A DNA stretch of 64,000 nucleotides, taken from the NCBI GenBank assembly GCA_019925105.1, contig JAHGAU010000040.1, positions 248,001-312,000 of the forward strand. The letters are read 5' to 3'. Source of the stretch: Niebla homalea (Eukaryota > Ascomycota > Lecanoromycetes > Lecanorales > Ramalinaceae). The position numbers were made by a program, and so were the translations under genes. Position 1 is the first letter of the stretch; each line of letters starts with the position of its first letter. The notes beneath the pieces are model-generated. The model saw only the letters and a list, made by a program, of their open reading frames with translations, was not told the origin of the DNA and ran no database searches. Of this stretch, positions 32,101 to 42,786 are shown in pieces.

Positions 32101-34395
32101 ATATACCCTATAAAAGGAATATAAAAGTCATTATAAATTTAAAGGTCTTTAATAAAAAAACGGTAATATATTTATTATTATAGCTTATTATTAAAGATAT
32201 ATTACCGGCCTTAAAGCTAATAACTTTCACCGATAATAACGCGGTTTATTATAAGGGCGAATACGTATCGGACGGGTTTAAAAAATTTGGTGAAAATAAG
32301 CCTATATTAACTTATATTTACTTAATTCCTTAAAATAAAGAAAATCGTAATATAAATCCTATAAATCCCGACCTCCCTTAAATTAACGATAAAATCTTTA
32401 ATTAAATAAAGCGAAATAGGAAGAATATATTATTAAAAATCTATAAAATAATAAACGGAACGTTTATTTAAAGGGAGAATTTAAGAAAGTTTATTAAAAA
32501 CCTTAAAAATATTAAAAATCCTATAAATTATAAAAACTATAATAATAACGGGGCTTTTAATTTACCTTTATTAAAAAGAATTAACGTCCTTATTTTATTT
32601 AAAGATATTTATAATTTTATCCCGGTTTACCGATAAACGGGTAAGATTTTACTAATATTAAAATATATTCCGGAAAATAAAATAAATATAAATAATAACA
32701 TTAACGATAAACTTAAGATTAATTATTTTCGTTAAAACCGTTATTATTATGATTTTTACGTATTTAATATTAATTTTAATAATACTATTTTTATTATTAC
32801 GGTTTATATTAATCTATTTACTTATTAATAAGTTATAAAATTTTTAAATTAATTTAAATAAATTAAAGTTATTAATAAAGAAATTATAAGTTTATTATTA
32901 AATAAAATTTAAAAGTTTATAAATAAACTAAAGGATTATAAGCTTATTAGCTTTAAATAAGTATTTAAGAAAAAAAATTCCTTATTTTAAGCCTTATTAA
33001 TAAATATAAAGTAAGGTTTATTATAAAAGGCTTTATTTAAAAGTAAAATATTAACTATAAAGAAACCTTTTTATTTACTTTAAAATATAAATCGCTTTGC
33101 TTACTTTTAGTACTTATAGTTATCTATAGACTTTAATTATAGTTCTTAGATATTATTACCGCGTACTTAAATAATAATTTAAATAAAGAGATCTATATAA
33201 GTATTTTTAAGGGCATTCCGATAACTTAATAAAATACCGGTAAATACCTCCGTTTACTTAAAGGCCTTTATAAGCTTAAATAATTAGAAAGGATTTAAAT
33301 TAAAAAATTTTAATTATGGTTTTATAAATTCGGTTTTATCTTTATTTAAATTAATCTATATATATTTATTAAAAAATTTAATAAAGAGACGTATTTAATG
33401 GCCCTTTATATTAATAATATTATTATTATTATTAAAAGCTTAAAAATCTATAAATAAATAAAGGATTATTTAACTTTAATATTTAAACTTATTAAAAGAA
33501 ATCCGTTAAAGGTAATCCTTAAAATATAAATATCTTAAAATAATAATATTATTATTATAAATTAAATAAATTATATTATTAACGTTTTTAAAAAGTATTA
33601 TATAATAAATTATAATAATATTAATATTCCGATAAACGGATATAAAGGTATATAAGTAACCTGACTTAATAAATAATAAATAAATTAATATATTTATTAA
33701 TAATTTCTTAATAAACTTATATTTTTTTAGGTTATTACCCGTTTAAACTTAATTTTTTTAATCTTAAAATTAAGTTAATTTTATAATAATTCTATTATTT
33801 AATATTAAAACTATTTAATATAAATACTTAAATATTTAAAGAATATATTAAATTTAAGCTTATATTTTTAACGTAATAACGGATTACTTAAATACTTCGT
33901 AAATATTACGTTTATTAACGATAAAAATAATAAAAGGTTATTATACGGTTTTATAATATTAAATACCGGTATAATATATATATAGTATACTCGGAAATAG
34001 CGTATTATCGTTATTTTTACCGTAAAAATTAAGTATATAGCTTTTTTTAAAGGGTATAAAATAAATATTTAATCTATAAAGTGGATTAATAAAACCGGAT
34101 TCTTTAAAGATTACGGGTTTATTATTTTATTTAATAATAATAACGGTAATATTTCTCTTATTAAGAACCCGGAGAATTATTCGTAAATTAAGTATATTAA
34201 CGTTTAATATTACTTTATTCGGGAAAAAGTATAAGAAAGTTTTATTTTAATAAAGTATATTAATATTAAGGATTAACTTATAGATATTATAATAAAACCT
34301 TTATTAAAATAACCCTTTAAAATAAATTAATTAAAGCTTAAATTATATCCAGTAAGTTAATAACGATATTACCATCGTAGATTTATCGTAACTTT

Positions 34396-34405
34396 AAAGA
34401 GGGAG
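34396..34405 (+). other. polypurine tract
   Basis: AAAGAGGGAG directly before the right LTR, the expected primer site for plus-strand DNA synthesis. Surprisingly intact given the state of the internal region. Confidence 0.65.
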
Positions 34406-34704
34406 TAATATACGGGGGTATTCCGCGGTAATATACGGGGGTATTCCGCGGTTATTTTGGTAGCCTTTATATTGAAGACCCTATCGTATAAAGGCCTATT
34501 AAACGGCCTTTTATTAACGGTATTACAGGTATATCGGTGCATAAGGTACGGTAAGTATACGGTCATTAAACGGTCCTTGAGATGGACACAAATACGGTCG
34601 TTGTCACGGTGTAATTAGACAAGCATAGTGGTAGACTCAATACAAGTGATTCGGCTTACTCACCCTTCCCCTGCACCCTGCACCCATTTGCGCATATTGC
34701 ATCA
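34406..34704 (+). repeat. 3' LTR of the Copia element
   Basis: 299 bp, collinear with the left LTR at an offset of 5,540. Bases up to 34532 carry the T/A variants; from 34536 on it has the original C/G bases. It is thus the mirror image of the left LTR in mutation state. Confidence 0.9.
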
Positions 34705-34709
34705 CCCCT
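34705..34709. other. target site duplication, right copy (CCCCT)
   Basis: CCCCT immediately after the CATCA end of the right LTR, equal to 28861-28865. Confidence 0.85.
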
Positions 34710-35133
34710 CGTTCAACGTTGTCATGTCTGTTCGCTAAGGATCGATCATTATAATTCTCCCTCACTCCGTGTGTTTATGTGTGTAAGAACGACTTATATA
34801 TATACTTTCGAAAATAGATGGCGGCATACCTACTACCTTTATATACAAAATAATATATCATGATGATTGGATTTGTGGCCCCCCAAGGGCGGCGCTATGC
34901 CTTCATTACCTTACTTTTTCCCCTTTATGCTCCCCCCATGTGGCGAAATCAATATGAATAGTTCGAATGATTTTTTCCCACTCCTCTTTTCCTCTTATTC
35001 TCCTTCTTTCTTTAAACGGGAATTGGAGGCTGCACTAGCACATCCAATCCCGCTTTCCCAGCTTTGGATTCCAGTCTTCCATCATCAAAATCACCATTAA
35101 CCAAATTAAAATTGGACTTCCAATCACAACACA
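34710..35133. other. 3' flank of the surface-protein gene
   Basis: About 420 bases between the transposon and the stop of the minus-strand surface-protein gene. Normal base composition resumes at once after the right LTR. No gene found. Confidence 0.4.
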
Positions 35134-38100
35134 TCACATCAAAAACAACATCCCCAAGGATGCCGCAACAAGAAGTCCGCTCCCGATCCTCCACCAGCCC
35201 ACTTCATTCCCAACGGCCGCAGCACCCTCGAACGGCACTTCCCCGCCGCCTACTCCTCCCGTCGCACTCGCCACCGCACCTCCACCTCCACTACCAGCAC
35301 TCGTCACATTATTATTATTAGCACCCGCCGTCGCCACCATCCCCAACACCTCCGTGCTCGTGCCCCCGACCACCACCGCCGTCCCAGCCCCGACCTCACT
35401 GATCACCGTCCCCGCCACCGTGATGACTCCACCGGGACTCAGCGTCTGTCCCGCAATCACGAACTGCGATGCCGCATTGGCGGTGTACGTCGTCCCCGCG
35501 AGCGTCACGATCGCGGCGCTGCCCTTGGCGTTTCCACCAGTAGTAGTAGGAGGGGTGGCGGCGGCGTGCGCCAGCACCTGTGTGGACGACCCGCCAACGA
35601 CGACCATACCAGATCCCGACGCCATTTCACTGATGGCCGTTCCCGACACCGTGATCGCACCGCCGGGCGTGAGCGTCTGTCCCGCGATGACGAATGCAGA
35701 TGCCGCGTTGGCGGTGTATGTTGTCCCGCCCAAAGTGAGCACAGCGGGCCCCGGTGTGGCTGTGGTGCCAGCGATGGCGGGCGTGACCAGCGATTGTGTG
35801 GACCCTGCGATGACGGCGTAGGAGCCACCGGTAGCTTCGGAGATGGGGGTGCCGGCGACGGTGATGGCACCGCCGGGCGTGAGGGTTTGGCCTGCGATGA
35901 CGAATTGGGATGCTGAGTTGGCGGTGTAGGTCGAGCCGTCGAAGGCGAGGAGAGCGCGCGCGGGCGCGGGAGATGTTGGTGGAGTGAGGGGTTGGGGTTT
36001 GCCGCCGACAATGGCGACGTTTGGTGAGGCGGTGGGGAGGGAGATGGGGGTCCCGGATGCTAGGATTGAGCCGCCAGGGGTGAGCGTCTGGCCGGCGATG
36101 ATGAATTGAGAGGCTGAATTCGCTGTGTAGGTTGATCCACCGAGAGTGATGATTGGTGCTGGTGTTGCGACTGGGGTGACTAGGGATTGAGTGCTGCCAC
36201 CCACAATGGCGACATTTCCAGCAGAAGGAAGGGCAATGGGTGTACCCGACACTTGAATCTGTCCACCAGGGGCTAGTGTTTGCCCAGCTACGATAAATGC
36301 GCCAGCCGAATTGGCCGCAATCGAAGATCCACCGAAATTGAGCACTGGTGCAGCTGATGGGGCTGGAGCACCAACGGTACCCGCAATCAGGTTGCCAGAA
36401 GAGCCGACCGAAAAGAAGTTGCCATTTGAAGTGATAGCGGGAGCTCCAGCAGACAATGTTTGCCCTCCAATCTCGATAGCCGAAGGATTGATTGCTTGGA
36501 GTGTCTCTCCTTGAGCTTCAATGGGGTGGGGAACGAATCCTGCCGCAGGTATCGCAGCAGGTGCATTGCCACCTTGACCGCCTCCTGAGGTCCCGCTGGG
36601 GGTTCCTCCAGTACTGCCGCTAGAGACTCCGCCAGGCATTCCTCCCGAGTTTGCACCAGACTGTTGTTCCTGGGTGTTTGCACCAGGATTTCCACCTGCC
36701 GGGCCTCCAGTAGCTCCTCCCTGCGTTGCAGGCGCCCCAGGAGCACCATCGCCAAAAGCGTTCATGATGATCCCTCCAACTCCAGGAGTTGCGGCTGCTG
36801 GTTGTGGCTGTTGCTGTGGGTTCAAAGCAATGGTTGTTTGCGGAATCGGCTGCGGCTGGACTTGTTGCTTTTGAGTATCAGAACCTGCTTGCGCGTTCGA
36901 GTTGGCTTGATTGTTGCTGTTAGAAGATTGTCCAGCATTTGCGTTGGAGGTATCGGCATTTTGCGTGGCACCGTTGGAGGAGCCTTGCGTATTTCCGGTG
37001 TTACCGGAATTGCTGGTGCCTGAATCCGCTTGCTGTTGACCAGCTGTATTATCAGTGGGCGTATTACTGGAAGGAGTATTCTCTGTTGGGTTATTGTTGG
37101 CCTGCTGATTATTCGAACCTTCTTGAGTATTCGATGATGATTGTTGACCTTTCTTCTGCTGTGATGGATCGCTATTTGCGCTCTGCCCTGGATTCGTGTT
37201 CCCAGAGCCATTTGTGCCTGGATCCGTGTTCCCAGAACCATTTGTGCCTGGATCTGTATTTCCAGAGCCTTTCGAGCCCGGATCTTGCTGCGCCTCGGCA
37301 GGTACTGAACTTTGACTCGACTGCGTCTGCTTCGGCTGATCGGCAGGCTTGGTGGAAGCAGGAGCTGCACCTTGAGGATCAATCTTGTGAGTCTGAGCTG
37401 GCACAAGAGAGTCTGCAGGTAACAGTGCTTCAGGTGCTCCCATGAGAGGAGTAGGCGTAGTCTGCGGTGGATCGGCCGTAGGAGTCACACCAGGGGCCAG
37501 GGCAGGAGCCATGCCACCCTGAGTCTGTAGCGCCCTTGGAGGATCGTAGATACCGCACGGTAGAGTGAATGGACCGTTGACCTGTGCATTCCTGCATGCC
37601 GCCCATTTGGGATCGTAATCAAGGAAAGCATCCGGTACCATGATGACTGGATTGTATGGTGCACCCGTTGTTGCGGTCAGGTATGAACTCCCATCGCATT
37701 CGGTCATAAAAGGGTCGGAAAGACCCCATGTCGGGCAGGCAATATCTGCGATATCCAAAACATCAAGAACAACATCGACGTAATTGCCTTGCGGTCTACA
37801 CGTGGATGGCCAGCTGGCATATGATGCTGTGATGAGCGCAGATACAGGCACAGGGGTAGGATTTGCAATGACACCTCCAACTTGGCCACAGGAATTGGTC
37901 ACTGAGATCTTTCCAACCACAGAGACGTAGGTTGACGGATAGGTGTAAGTGAAGCCATCGACTACATCAGTCGTGCCCCCTCCTGGCGCGGTTGTCAGGG
38001 TCTTGGTCGCGTTTCCTGCATACACGGGCGTGCTTGATGCGCCAACAAGGTTGGCAGATGATGCCCTCGCACACCCTCCTTTCACGGATGCTGTAGGCCA

Positions 38101-38862
38101 GAAGTATACTTGGACTTGTTCCGCCAGGACCGAGCACTGTCCACATCCAGAGGATGTTGCGTTGCCGCTTTGTGTGCCATTGTTTGCGCTTCCCCCCACC
38201 GAAGCAGTGACTGAGGGGGCTGTAGTAATTCTAGGTGCGGTGCCTGTGGGATAAATGACAGCGGGCCCTCCAGATCTCAAACTTGGCAGAGGGAGGTTTT
38301 GGGTGTATGATGAGAATGTTGAACTGGATGATAAAGTGCTTGAGGCTGTTGTTGAAGGAGTATTCGTAGGCGTCGTGGTTGGAGTGGTGGTTGGGGAGGT
38401 GGTCGGAGACGTGGTCGGAGTTGTGGTCGGAGTCGTGGTTGGAGTCGTGGTCGGAGTCGTGGTTGGAGTCGTGGTCGGAGTCGTAGTTGGAGTCGTGGTT
38501 GGAGTCGTGGTCGGAGTCGTGGTCGGAGTCGTGGTTGGAGTCGTGGTTGGTGTCGTGGTTGGTTTTGTCGACGGCGTTGATGGCGTTTCAGACGGGACTT
38601 CTTTCGGTGCAGGTGGTGGCGTGGTAGATGTGGGAGGTGGTGGAGGCGTCGAGGAGGGCGTTATTGAGGGTGTCGTCGACGTCTTTGTTGAAGTGGTAGG
38701 AACTGCTGGAGCGGCTGGGGAGTCCACGGGCACCTTTGGTGGCTGGCCATAAATGGCGACTGACTGCGAACATGGGTATGTGGTGCATACTCCTGCCTGC
38801 GCCTGTACCTGAGCGAGCTCAGCGACGAGGGCGCACAAGATCCAAAAGCCAAGTCTTGACAT
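35134..38862 (-). CDS. GPI-anchored, repeat-rich cell-surface protein (adhesin-like)
   Basis: Single exon, 1242 residues. A signal peptide (MSRLGFWILCALVAELAQVQA) leads into a Pro/Thr-rich stalk with a 12-bp minisatellite coding for TTPT units (about residues 99-164), expected to be heavily O-mannosylated. A globular part (about 239-445) with CGQCSVLAEQVQVYFWPT, YNPVIMVPDAFLDYDPKWAAC and DPPRAL matches the gene at the left edge. A Gly/Ser/Asn/Gln linker follows with GSGNTDPGTN repeats. Then about five modules of roughly 65 residues, each with the pattern (L/V)..GG.TYTAN.AS.F, IAGQTL.PGG.I and SGT.IS (about 840-1170), plus one degenerate copy before them. The C-terminus has a small-residue site and a hydrophobic tail (IGSGLLVAASLGMLFLM), a typical GPI signal. 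I infer a wall-bound adhesin-like structural role; no catalytic motif is seen. The repeats suggest length variation between strains. Confidence 0.82.
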   Translation of the reverse strand: MSRLGFWILCALVAELAQVQAQAGVCTTYPCSQSVAIYGQPPKVPVDSPAAPAVPTTSTKTSTTPSITPSSTPPPPPTSTTPPPAPKEVPSETPSTPSTKPTTTPTTTPTTTPTTTPTTTPTTTPTTTPTTTPTTTPTTTPTTTPTTTPTTSPTTSPTTTPTTTPTNTPSTTASSTLSSSSTFSSYTQNLPLPSLRSGGPAVIYPTGTAPRITTAPSVTASVGGSANNGTQSGNATSSGCGQCSVLAEQVQVYFWPTASVKGGCARASSANLVGASSTPVYAGNATKTLTTAPGGGTTDVVDGFTYTYPSTYVSVVGKISVTNSCGQVGGVIANPTPVPVSALITASYASWPSTCRPQGNYVDVVLDVLDIADIACPTWGLSDPFMTECDGSSYLTATTGAPYNPVIMVPDAFLDYDPKWAACRNAQVNGPFTLPCGIYDPPRALQTQGGMAPALAPGVTPTADPPQTTPTPLMGAPEALLPADSLVPAQTHKIDPQGAAPASTKPADQPKQTQSSQSSVPAEAQQDPGSKGSGNTDPGTNGSGNTDPGTNGSGNTNPGQSANSDPSQQKKGQQSSSNTQEGSNNQQANNNPTENTPSSNTPTDNTAGQQQADSGTSNSGNTGNTQGSSNGATQNADTSNANAGQSSNSNNQANSNAQAGSDTQKQQVQPQPIPQTTIALNPQQQPQPAAATPGVGGIIMNAFGDGAPGAPATQGGATGGPAGGNPGANTQEQQSGANSGGMPGGVSSGSTGGTPSGTSGGGQGGNAPAAIPAAGFVPHPIEAQGETLQAINPSAIEIGGQTLSAGAPAITSNGNFFSVGSSGNLIAGTVGAPAPSAAPVLNFGGSSIAANSAGAFIVAGQTLAPGGQIQVSGTPIALPSAGNVAIVGGSTQSLVTPVATPAPIITLGGSTYTANSASQFIIAGQTLTPGGSILASGTPISLPTASPNVAIVGGKPQPLTPPTSPAPARALLAFDGSTYTANSASQFVIAGQTLTPGGAITVAGTPISEATGGSYAVIAGSTQSLVTPAIAGTTATPGPAVLTLGGTTYTANAASAFVIAGQTLTPGGAITVSGTAISEMASGSGMVVVGGSSTQVLAHAAATPPTTTGGNAKGSAAIVTLAGTTYTANAASQFVIAGQTLSPGGVITVAGTVISEVGAGTAVVVGGTSTEVLGMVATAGANNNNVTSAGSGGGGAVASATGGVGGGEVPFEGAAAVGNEVGWWRIGSGLLVAASLGMLFLM
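38371..38570. repeat. 12-bp coding minisatellite
   Basis: About sixteen tandem copies of GTGGTCGGAGTC-type units with alternating GTTGGAGTC variants inside the surface-protein gene. Unit length is a multiple of three, so copy-number change keeps the frame and alters only stalk length (Thr-Thr-Pro-Thr units). Confidence 0.85.
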
Positions 38863-41730
38863 CTCGCTGGGGCTGAGGCTGTGACTGGACCAAATGGCGC
38901 CGACAGGAGGTTAATCGAGCTTGACCATGAATGAGAAGGCCCCCCGACTAGATATGTTGGACAGTCAGAGACGAGTGTTGGTTCCATGGGGGGCAACATG
39001 ATTATAATCAAGACACGACCTGAAGCTTGACGTGCTGCTAGCCTGCTACGCCTCGCTGGCTTATTCTGGGCTCGTGGAAGGTTCCTGGATTGCCCCTGTC
39101 CGGTACTGACCGTACTGTACAAAAAGATGAGTGCCATTTCGCGGGTGGCCATGTGCTAGCCTAGCGAGCCAGTCAATCCCTAGAAGCCAGGATAGAGTCA
39201 TCTATTATGTCAGCGCTAGCAGGGCATATGGGTGCATTGCATGGGCGCAGGGCGATGAAGACCGGCCCTAAAATCTCACTCTAGCATTCCGGCAGAACCG
39301 GCTGCACGAAAATTCCCACTTATTTTGACAATCGAAATTTCGAGTTTGGTAGGGCCTGAGTCGTGTGTGACGGTGTGTCGTGAACGAGAAATTAGTGGAC
39401 CGCTTCTCTGGTCAAATTGCTCCAGATATGTGGATACTCCGTAAAGTTGATGGCACTTGATGCTGTCTTCATTGGGCTGGGCCCGCACAAGTATTTGTTC
39501 CCTTGGCCTGTCATAGTTCTAAAGATTTCCACCGGTCAAAGATGCGACGTCCGGTAGTCCGTATAGGCCCGCTCGAATTAAAAGTGTAGAAACGGCGTGG
39601 GACACGGCAGAGAGAATCAGAGAAGCGATACGAGTTACGACTGCGGGAGATTGCATAGGGCAGATGTGCCTGAGATGGCCTGCAAGCTCTTGTCGCAAAG
39701 GAGCTTACTCCGTATCCAGCTGAGGCTTTTCAAAGATCCAGGCAAGCTCATTAATATTTGCTGCAGTGTAACCCAAACTGTTTTCGACAATGGCGCATTG
39801 GTTATGGCACCGCAGTCTCCAGTCATCACGGATGGCTTCATCGATCCTGAGTCCTTCTGTCCGCAACGTCTCGTTCTATCTCTCTCTCCCTCTCCAGAAT
39901 GAATCACGCTTCGAAAACACTATTGCGCATGCTCATCAGCCCAGCAAGCGACGGATTAGTCTTGCTTGATCGTGATCCTTTTCAGCAGAGACCGATAAGT
40001 TAATCTAAACAAGGTGCTGACAGTCTCGCCCAGAGGAGGGATACGAAAAAATGAAAATACAACCTAGAACTACGGGTAGACTTTTGGGTACTGCGCCGCC
40101 CCGCCAAGCGCGTTTCGCATCGCGCCATCTTGGCTTGTGCTAATTACAGGACCAGCGGTGAGGCTGAGTGCCTGCATACGCCATACGGATAAAAAGGGGC
40201 AGCTACCACGTGGAGGTACAGGTTACTCAATCAAAAGCAAATTCGCGTTCTGAGTTCGATGATATGCATGACGGGTCGTTGGTGAATAGCAAGCTTTGCG
40301 GATACCCCTTCCATTGATGTCCTCGCATCTGCAAGCCTTGCGTCTTGAACTCGGCCATGCTGACGACTGTGGGAGTGAGGTCAGCGTGGCGTCCGTAACA
40401 AGTCGAGCCCACAGATTTGAAAAAGATTTCGCGACTCAAGGGAGGGTGGTGGTAATCATGCGCGATGGTCTGCGGTGCCTGATGCTGTTCGAATAAAGGC
40501 CGAAAGGAACCATGAAGAACTTGTCGTTGTTGACGTTGACATCATGCGAGTAAAAGCAGACCAGAACAACTCCACCTATACCAAAACGGTGTTATTCTCA
40601 TTCTTGAAGGATGACTGACAGATCCAACTGCACTCCGGCCGTTGTTTGAACATCTCCACGTTTACCTTGGAATGTTTCCCCTGTTGATTCAACATGTGTG
40701 CATCTGCTCCTTGTTAGAATGATTCAAGATATCCACCCATTTCCTACGATCTGCTTTCACTCTCGTCGCCAGCTCCTTCTTGAACCTTGAATCCGAGACC
40801 ACCGATGCGGATTCAATACAGCTTATGTTCCAGAGGCGCATTTGCCCATCTTGTTTTCCTTTTTGAATCATCCGATTACTCCGAATGGACTTGGTGGGGC
40901 CTGGACACTCAACCTTATCCACTGATAGCGCGTGAAGGCTACCGAAAGCGACTGGTCTGGCTTGATGCTATGAGCTGAGGATAGATTGTGCTAATGTCGA
41001 AGCGGAGCGAATATAGGGATTCATTCATTTTTCAAGGCGACACCAGCGGCTGTGATCTGGATCCGTGGATCTCGGAGCGTCCTTGCAGTGTTCGGTCCTG
41101 ATACAATGCAGGATTTGGGACATTGAATATTAGGGTCGAGAGAGGAGGTGTACTGGTGTACCTTTGTCGGTCGATAGTTCGGCTGGGGATGATGAGGCTG
41201 CGATCGTGATCTATTGATTCCAGAGATACATTGCCGCTATGATTGCAAGGACTAGATCACCGAGCGGCATGGTAAATGCTGTCATGGTGGGAACCCGGGG
41301 ATGGGACAAGAAGGAGGTGCGCAGGTGTGGCTTCTCCATCGGTGTTCTTATCAGCGATGATGAGGTGGTTTCTGTGATCTGTCAATTTGGGAATCTGTAT
41401 TGTCATTGGGAGAGTCGGCGGGGTGAGGCATGATACTTCCTTGGGCGAATGATTAAGCTTGTGTAGGTGATGGCTGTGTGGTGCACGATGATTGGGTTGA
41501 GTGACATCGTCCACACGTCGTTGCTGGAAACAGGGTTCGCAGTTGAAATGTTGTTTGGAAGAATGCAGGTAAGGATCATGAATTGGTGGCGTCAGTAGAG
41601 TATTGCGTTGAGGTATCCGTTAAGGTATTGCATTGAGGTGCTTGTTGGTGAGTTCGGGAGGAAGGGGAGCTGCGGAGATGTTTGATGCTGTCCATATATC
41701 CATCTTTGTTTGCAGTAATATCATCACCTC
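38863..41730. other. gene-poor stretch, nothing recognised
   Basis: About 2.9 kb. Scattered short frames show no domain or splice pattern. The left end must hold the promoter of the minus-strand surface-protein gene; no clear TATA was found. Confidence 0.4.
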
Positions 41731-42270
41731 ATGAGCTCGAAGGATTACGTCTTGAACCTGCATTTACTCGTCGATTTGACTGCAGACGTCTCGCAGTGGT
41801 CGAGAAAGTCTAACGTTCAAAGCATGAAATTGGAGTACGCCATTCCTAGCGGTTACTTCTTGCAGATCAGTAGAGCAGATTGGCGCGATCTTGCCTTGTT
41901 CGCGGCTGAAAAATCAGCTCCTTCTGCTTCTACAACTCCCACATTCGTCCTTACGGGCATCCGCGTCCTATTTGAGGTAGTGGCGTTGGTGAGTATGAGT
42001 CACCGGTTGCCTAACCAACACGTGAGGCTTCTCTTGCTGACTTGCTTCTGCCCTTCATTTCCTTCCTCTTCCTTTCACTCTATCTGTTGGGAGCTTGCAG
42101 AAGCATCATCATGGGGCAGCAAAAGCCAAAAGATGACTTGGACGACGTCTTTGCATCGCACAAGGTTAGTAGGAGAGTGAGACAGGCCCTTGTTCATCCC
42201 TCTTTCCATTGCTGACTTGCCGTTGTTGAATTTTAGAGTAACACAGTAACATCCTCGGATTTCTCTGTAT
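41731..42270 (+). CDS. possible small multi-exon gene, coding status unclear
   Basis: An ATG frame at 41731 stays open to a GTGAGT donor at 41989. The following 110 bases end with GCTGAC, a long pyrimidine run and TTGCAG, a textbook intron. A second textbook intron (GTTAGT .. GCTGAC .. TTTTAG) lies at about 42166-42236. The exon between them contains an ATG (MGQQKPKDDLDDVFASHK) that splices in frame to SNTVTSSDFSV and a stop, a 29-residue product. The first exon's frame (phase 0) does not match that reading. So this is either a transcript with a spliced leader and a tiny product, a non-coding RNA, or a decayed gene. Not recognised. Confidence 0.3.
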
Positions 42271-42348
42271 GAGTGCGTGTCGACTCAACAAGCCTTCCAA
42301 CAATTCGGAACACCACTCAATTGAGCTTTCTCCGCCGGGACTGTCCCC

Positions 42349-42438
42349 CTCCCTGCCTGCCGCCACCTCCCTGCCTGCCGCCACCTCCCTGCCTGCCGCC
42401 ACCTCCCTGCCTGCCGCCACCTCCCTGCCTGCTGCGAC
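42349..42438. repeat. 18-bp minisatellite, five units
   Basis: Five tandem copies of CTCCCTGCCTGCCGCCAC; the last unit has two changes. Unit length is a multiple of three, so it is open on both strands, but no gene is evident. Confidence 0.9.
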
Positions 42439-42484
42439 CTTCTTGTTGGTGCGCTTAATACATGATACCCAAATGTCTCCTCTA

Positions 42485-42575
42485 GTGGCTTTTAGCATAA
42501 TTCTGTATATCTTAAATCCGGCCAGCTCGCGATAGTGGGGAGGGTATATCCCTTAATACAGTATAACAGGCATCA
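42485..42575 (+). repeat. diverged copy of the leader region at 47006-47095
   Basis: GTGGCTTTTAGCATAATTCTG and GGGGAGGGTATATCCC.. correspond to GTGGCTTTCTAGCATAACTCTG and GGGGAGGGTATATTCCC.. upstream of the gene at 47153. Order and spacing are kept, so this is a duplicated promoter/leader. Confidence 0.65.
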
Positions 42576-42656
42576 CTATCTTCTCGCCTCTACACAACGC
42601 AACAAGCCAATCGGCAGGTCGCTTGACATTTAAGCACTACTCCCCTGCTCCTCGAC

Positions 42657-42786
42657 ATGCCTCCAATCATTCTTAGACGCTTGTTATGTATTAACGACGT
42701 TATTGGTGAGTCGTTCCTTCAGTCCTCCTAAACAGGAGAGTTGGCTCACCTGATTACCAGTTCTTAGCATCTTCGGGGCAGACTAG
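42657..42786 (+). CDS. tiny two-exon paralogue or remnant of the gene at 47153
   Basis: ATG at 42657 follows the duplicated leader at the position where the 47153 gene starts. Exon 1 (42657-42705) reads MPPIILRRLLCINDVI, comparable with MSPNMFKRLFCCIAADDD. A 55-nt intron (GTGAGT .. CTGAT .. CCAG) leads to exon 2 (42761-42786), ending at a TAG, for 24 residues. Splice sites and phase fit. A functional micropeptide cannot be claimed; a truncated gene copy is the simpler view. Confidence 0.35.

Larger units (their letters stand above)
28866..34704 (+). mobile_element. complete RIP-mutated Ty1/Copia LTR retrotransposon
   Basis: 5,839 bp with two 299-bp LTRs (TGATG...CATCA ends) and a CCCCT target duplication. 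The internal part is extremely AT-rich and full of stops; C-to-T and G-to-A changes account for the differences where the LTRs can be compared, the pattern of RIP. Degraded landmarks on the plus strand: a Gag CCHC knuckle at 30148-30189 (spacing kept, Cys and His codons turned to Tyr); protease DSG at 30829-30837; the integrase zinc-binding H..L.H start near 31303-31325; the reverse transcriptase YVDD equivalent at 33407-33418 (now YINN); and an RNase H EAEY-like segment near 34019-34045. The order protease-integrase-RT-RNase H identifies Copia. Gag to integrase are in one frame and RT onward in another, so at least one indel exists. No functional product is possible. Confidence 0.9.

Noticed and set aside
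29165..34395. Idea that the AT-rich block is a centromere or mitochondrial insert
   Set aside because: LTRs, target duplication, polypurine tract and degraded Copia domains explain it completely.
38255..38752. Plus-strand frame of GVVVGVVVG repeats
   Set aside because: Antisense translation of the TTPT minisatellite in the surface-protein gene.
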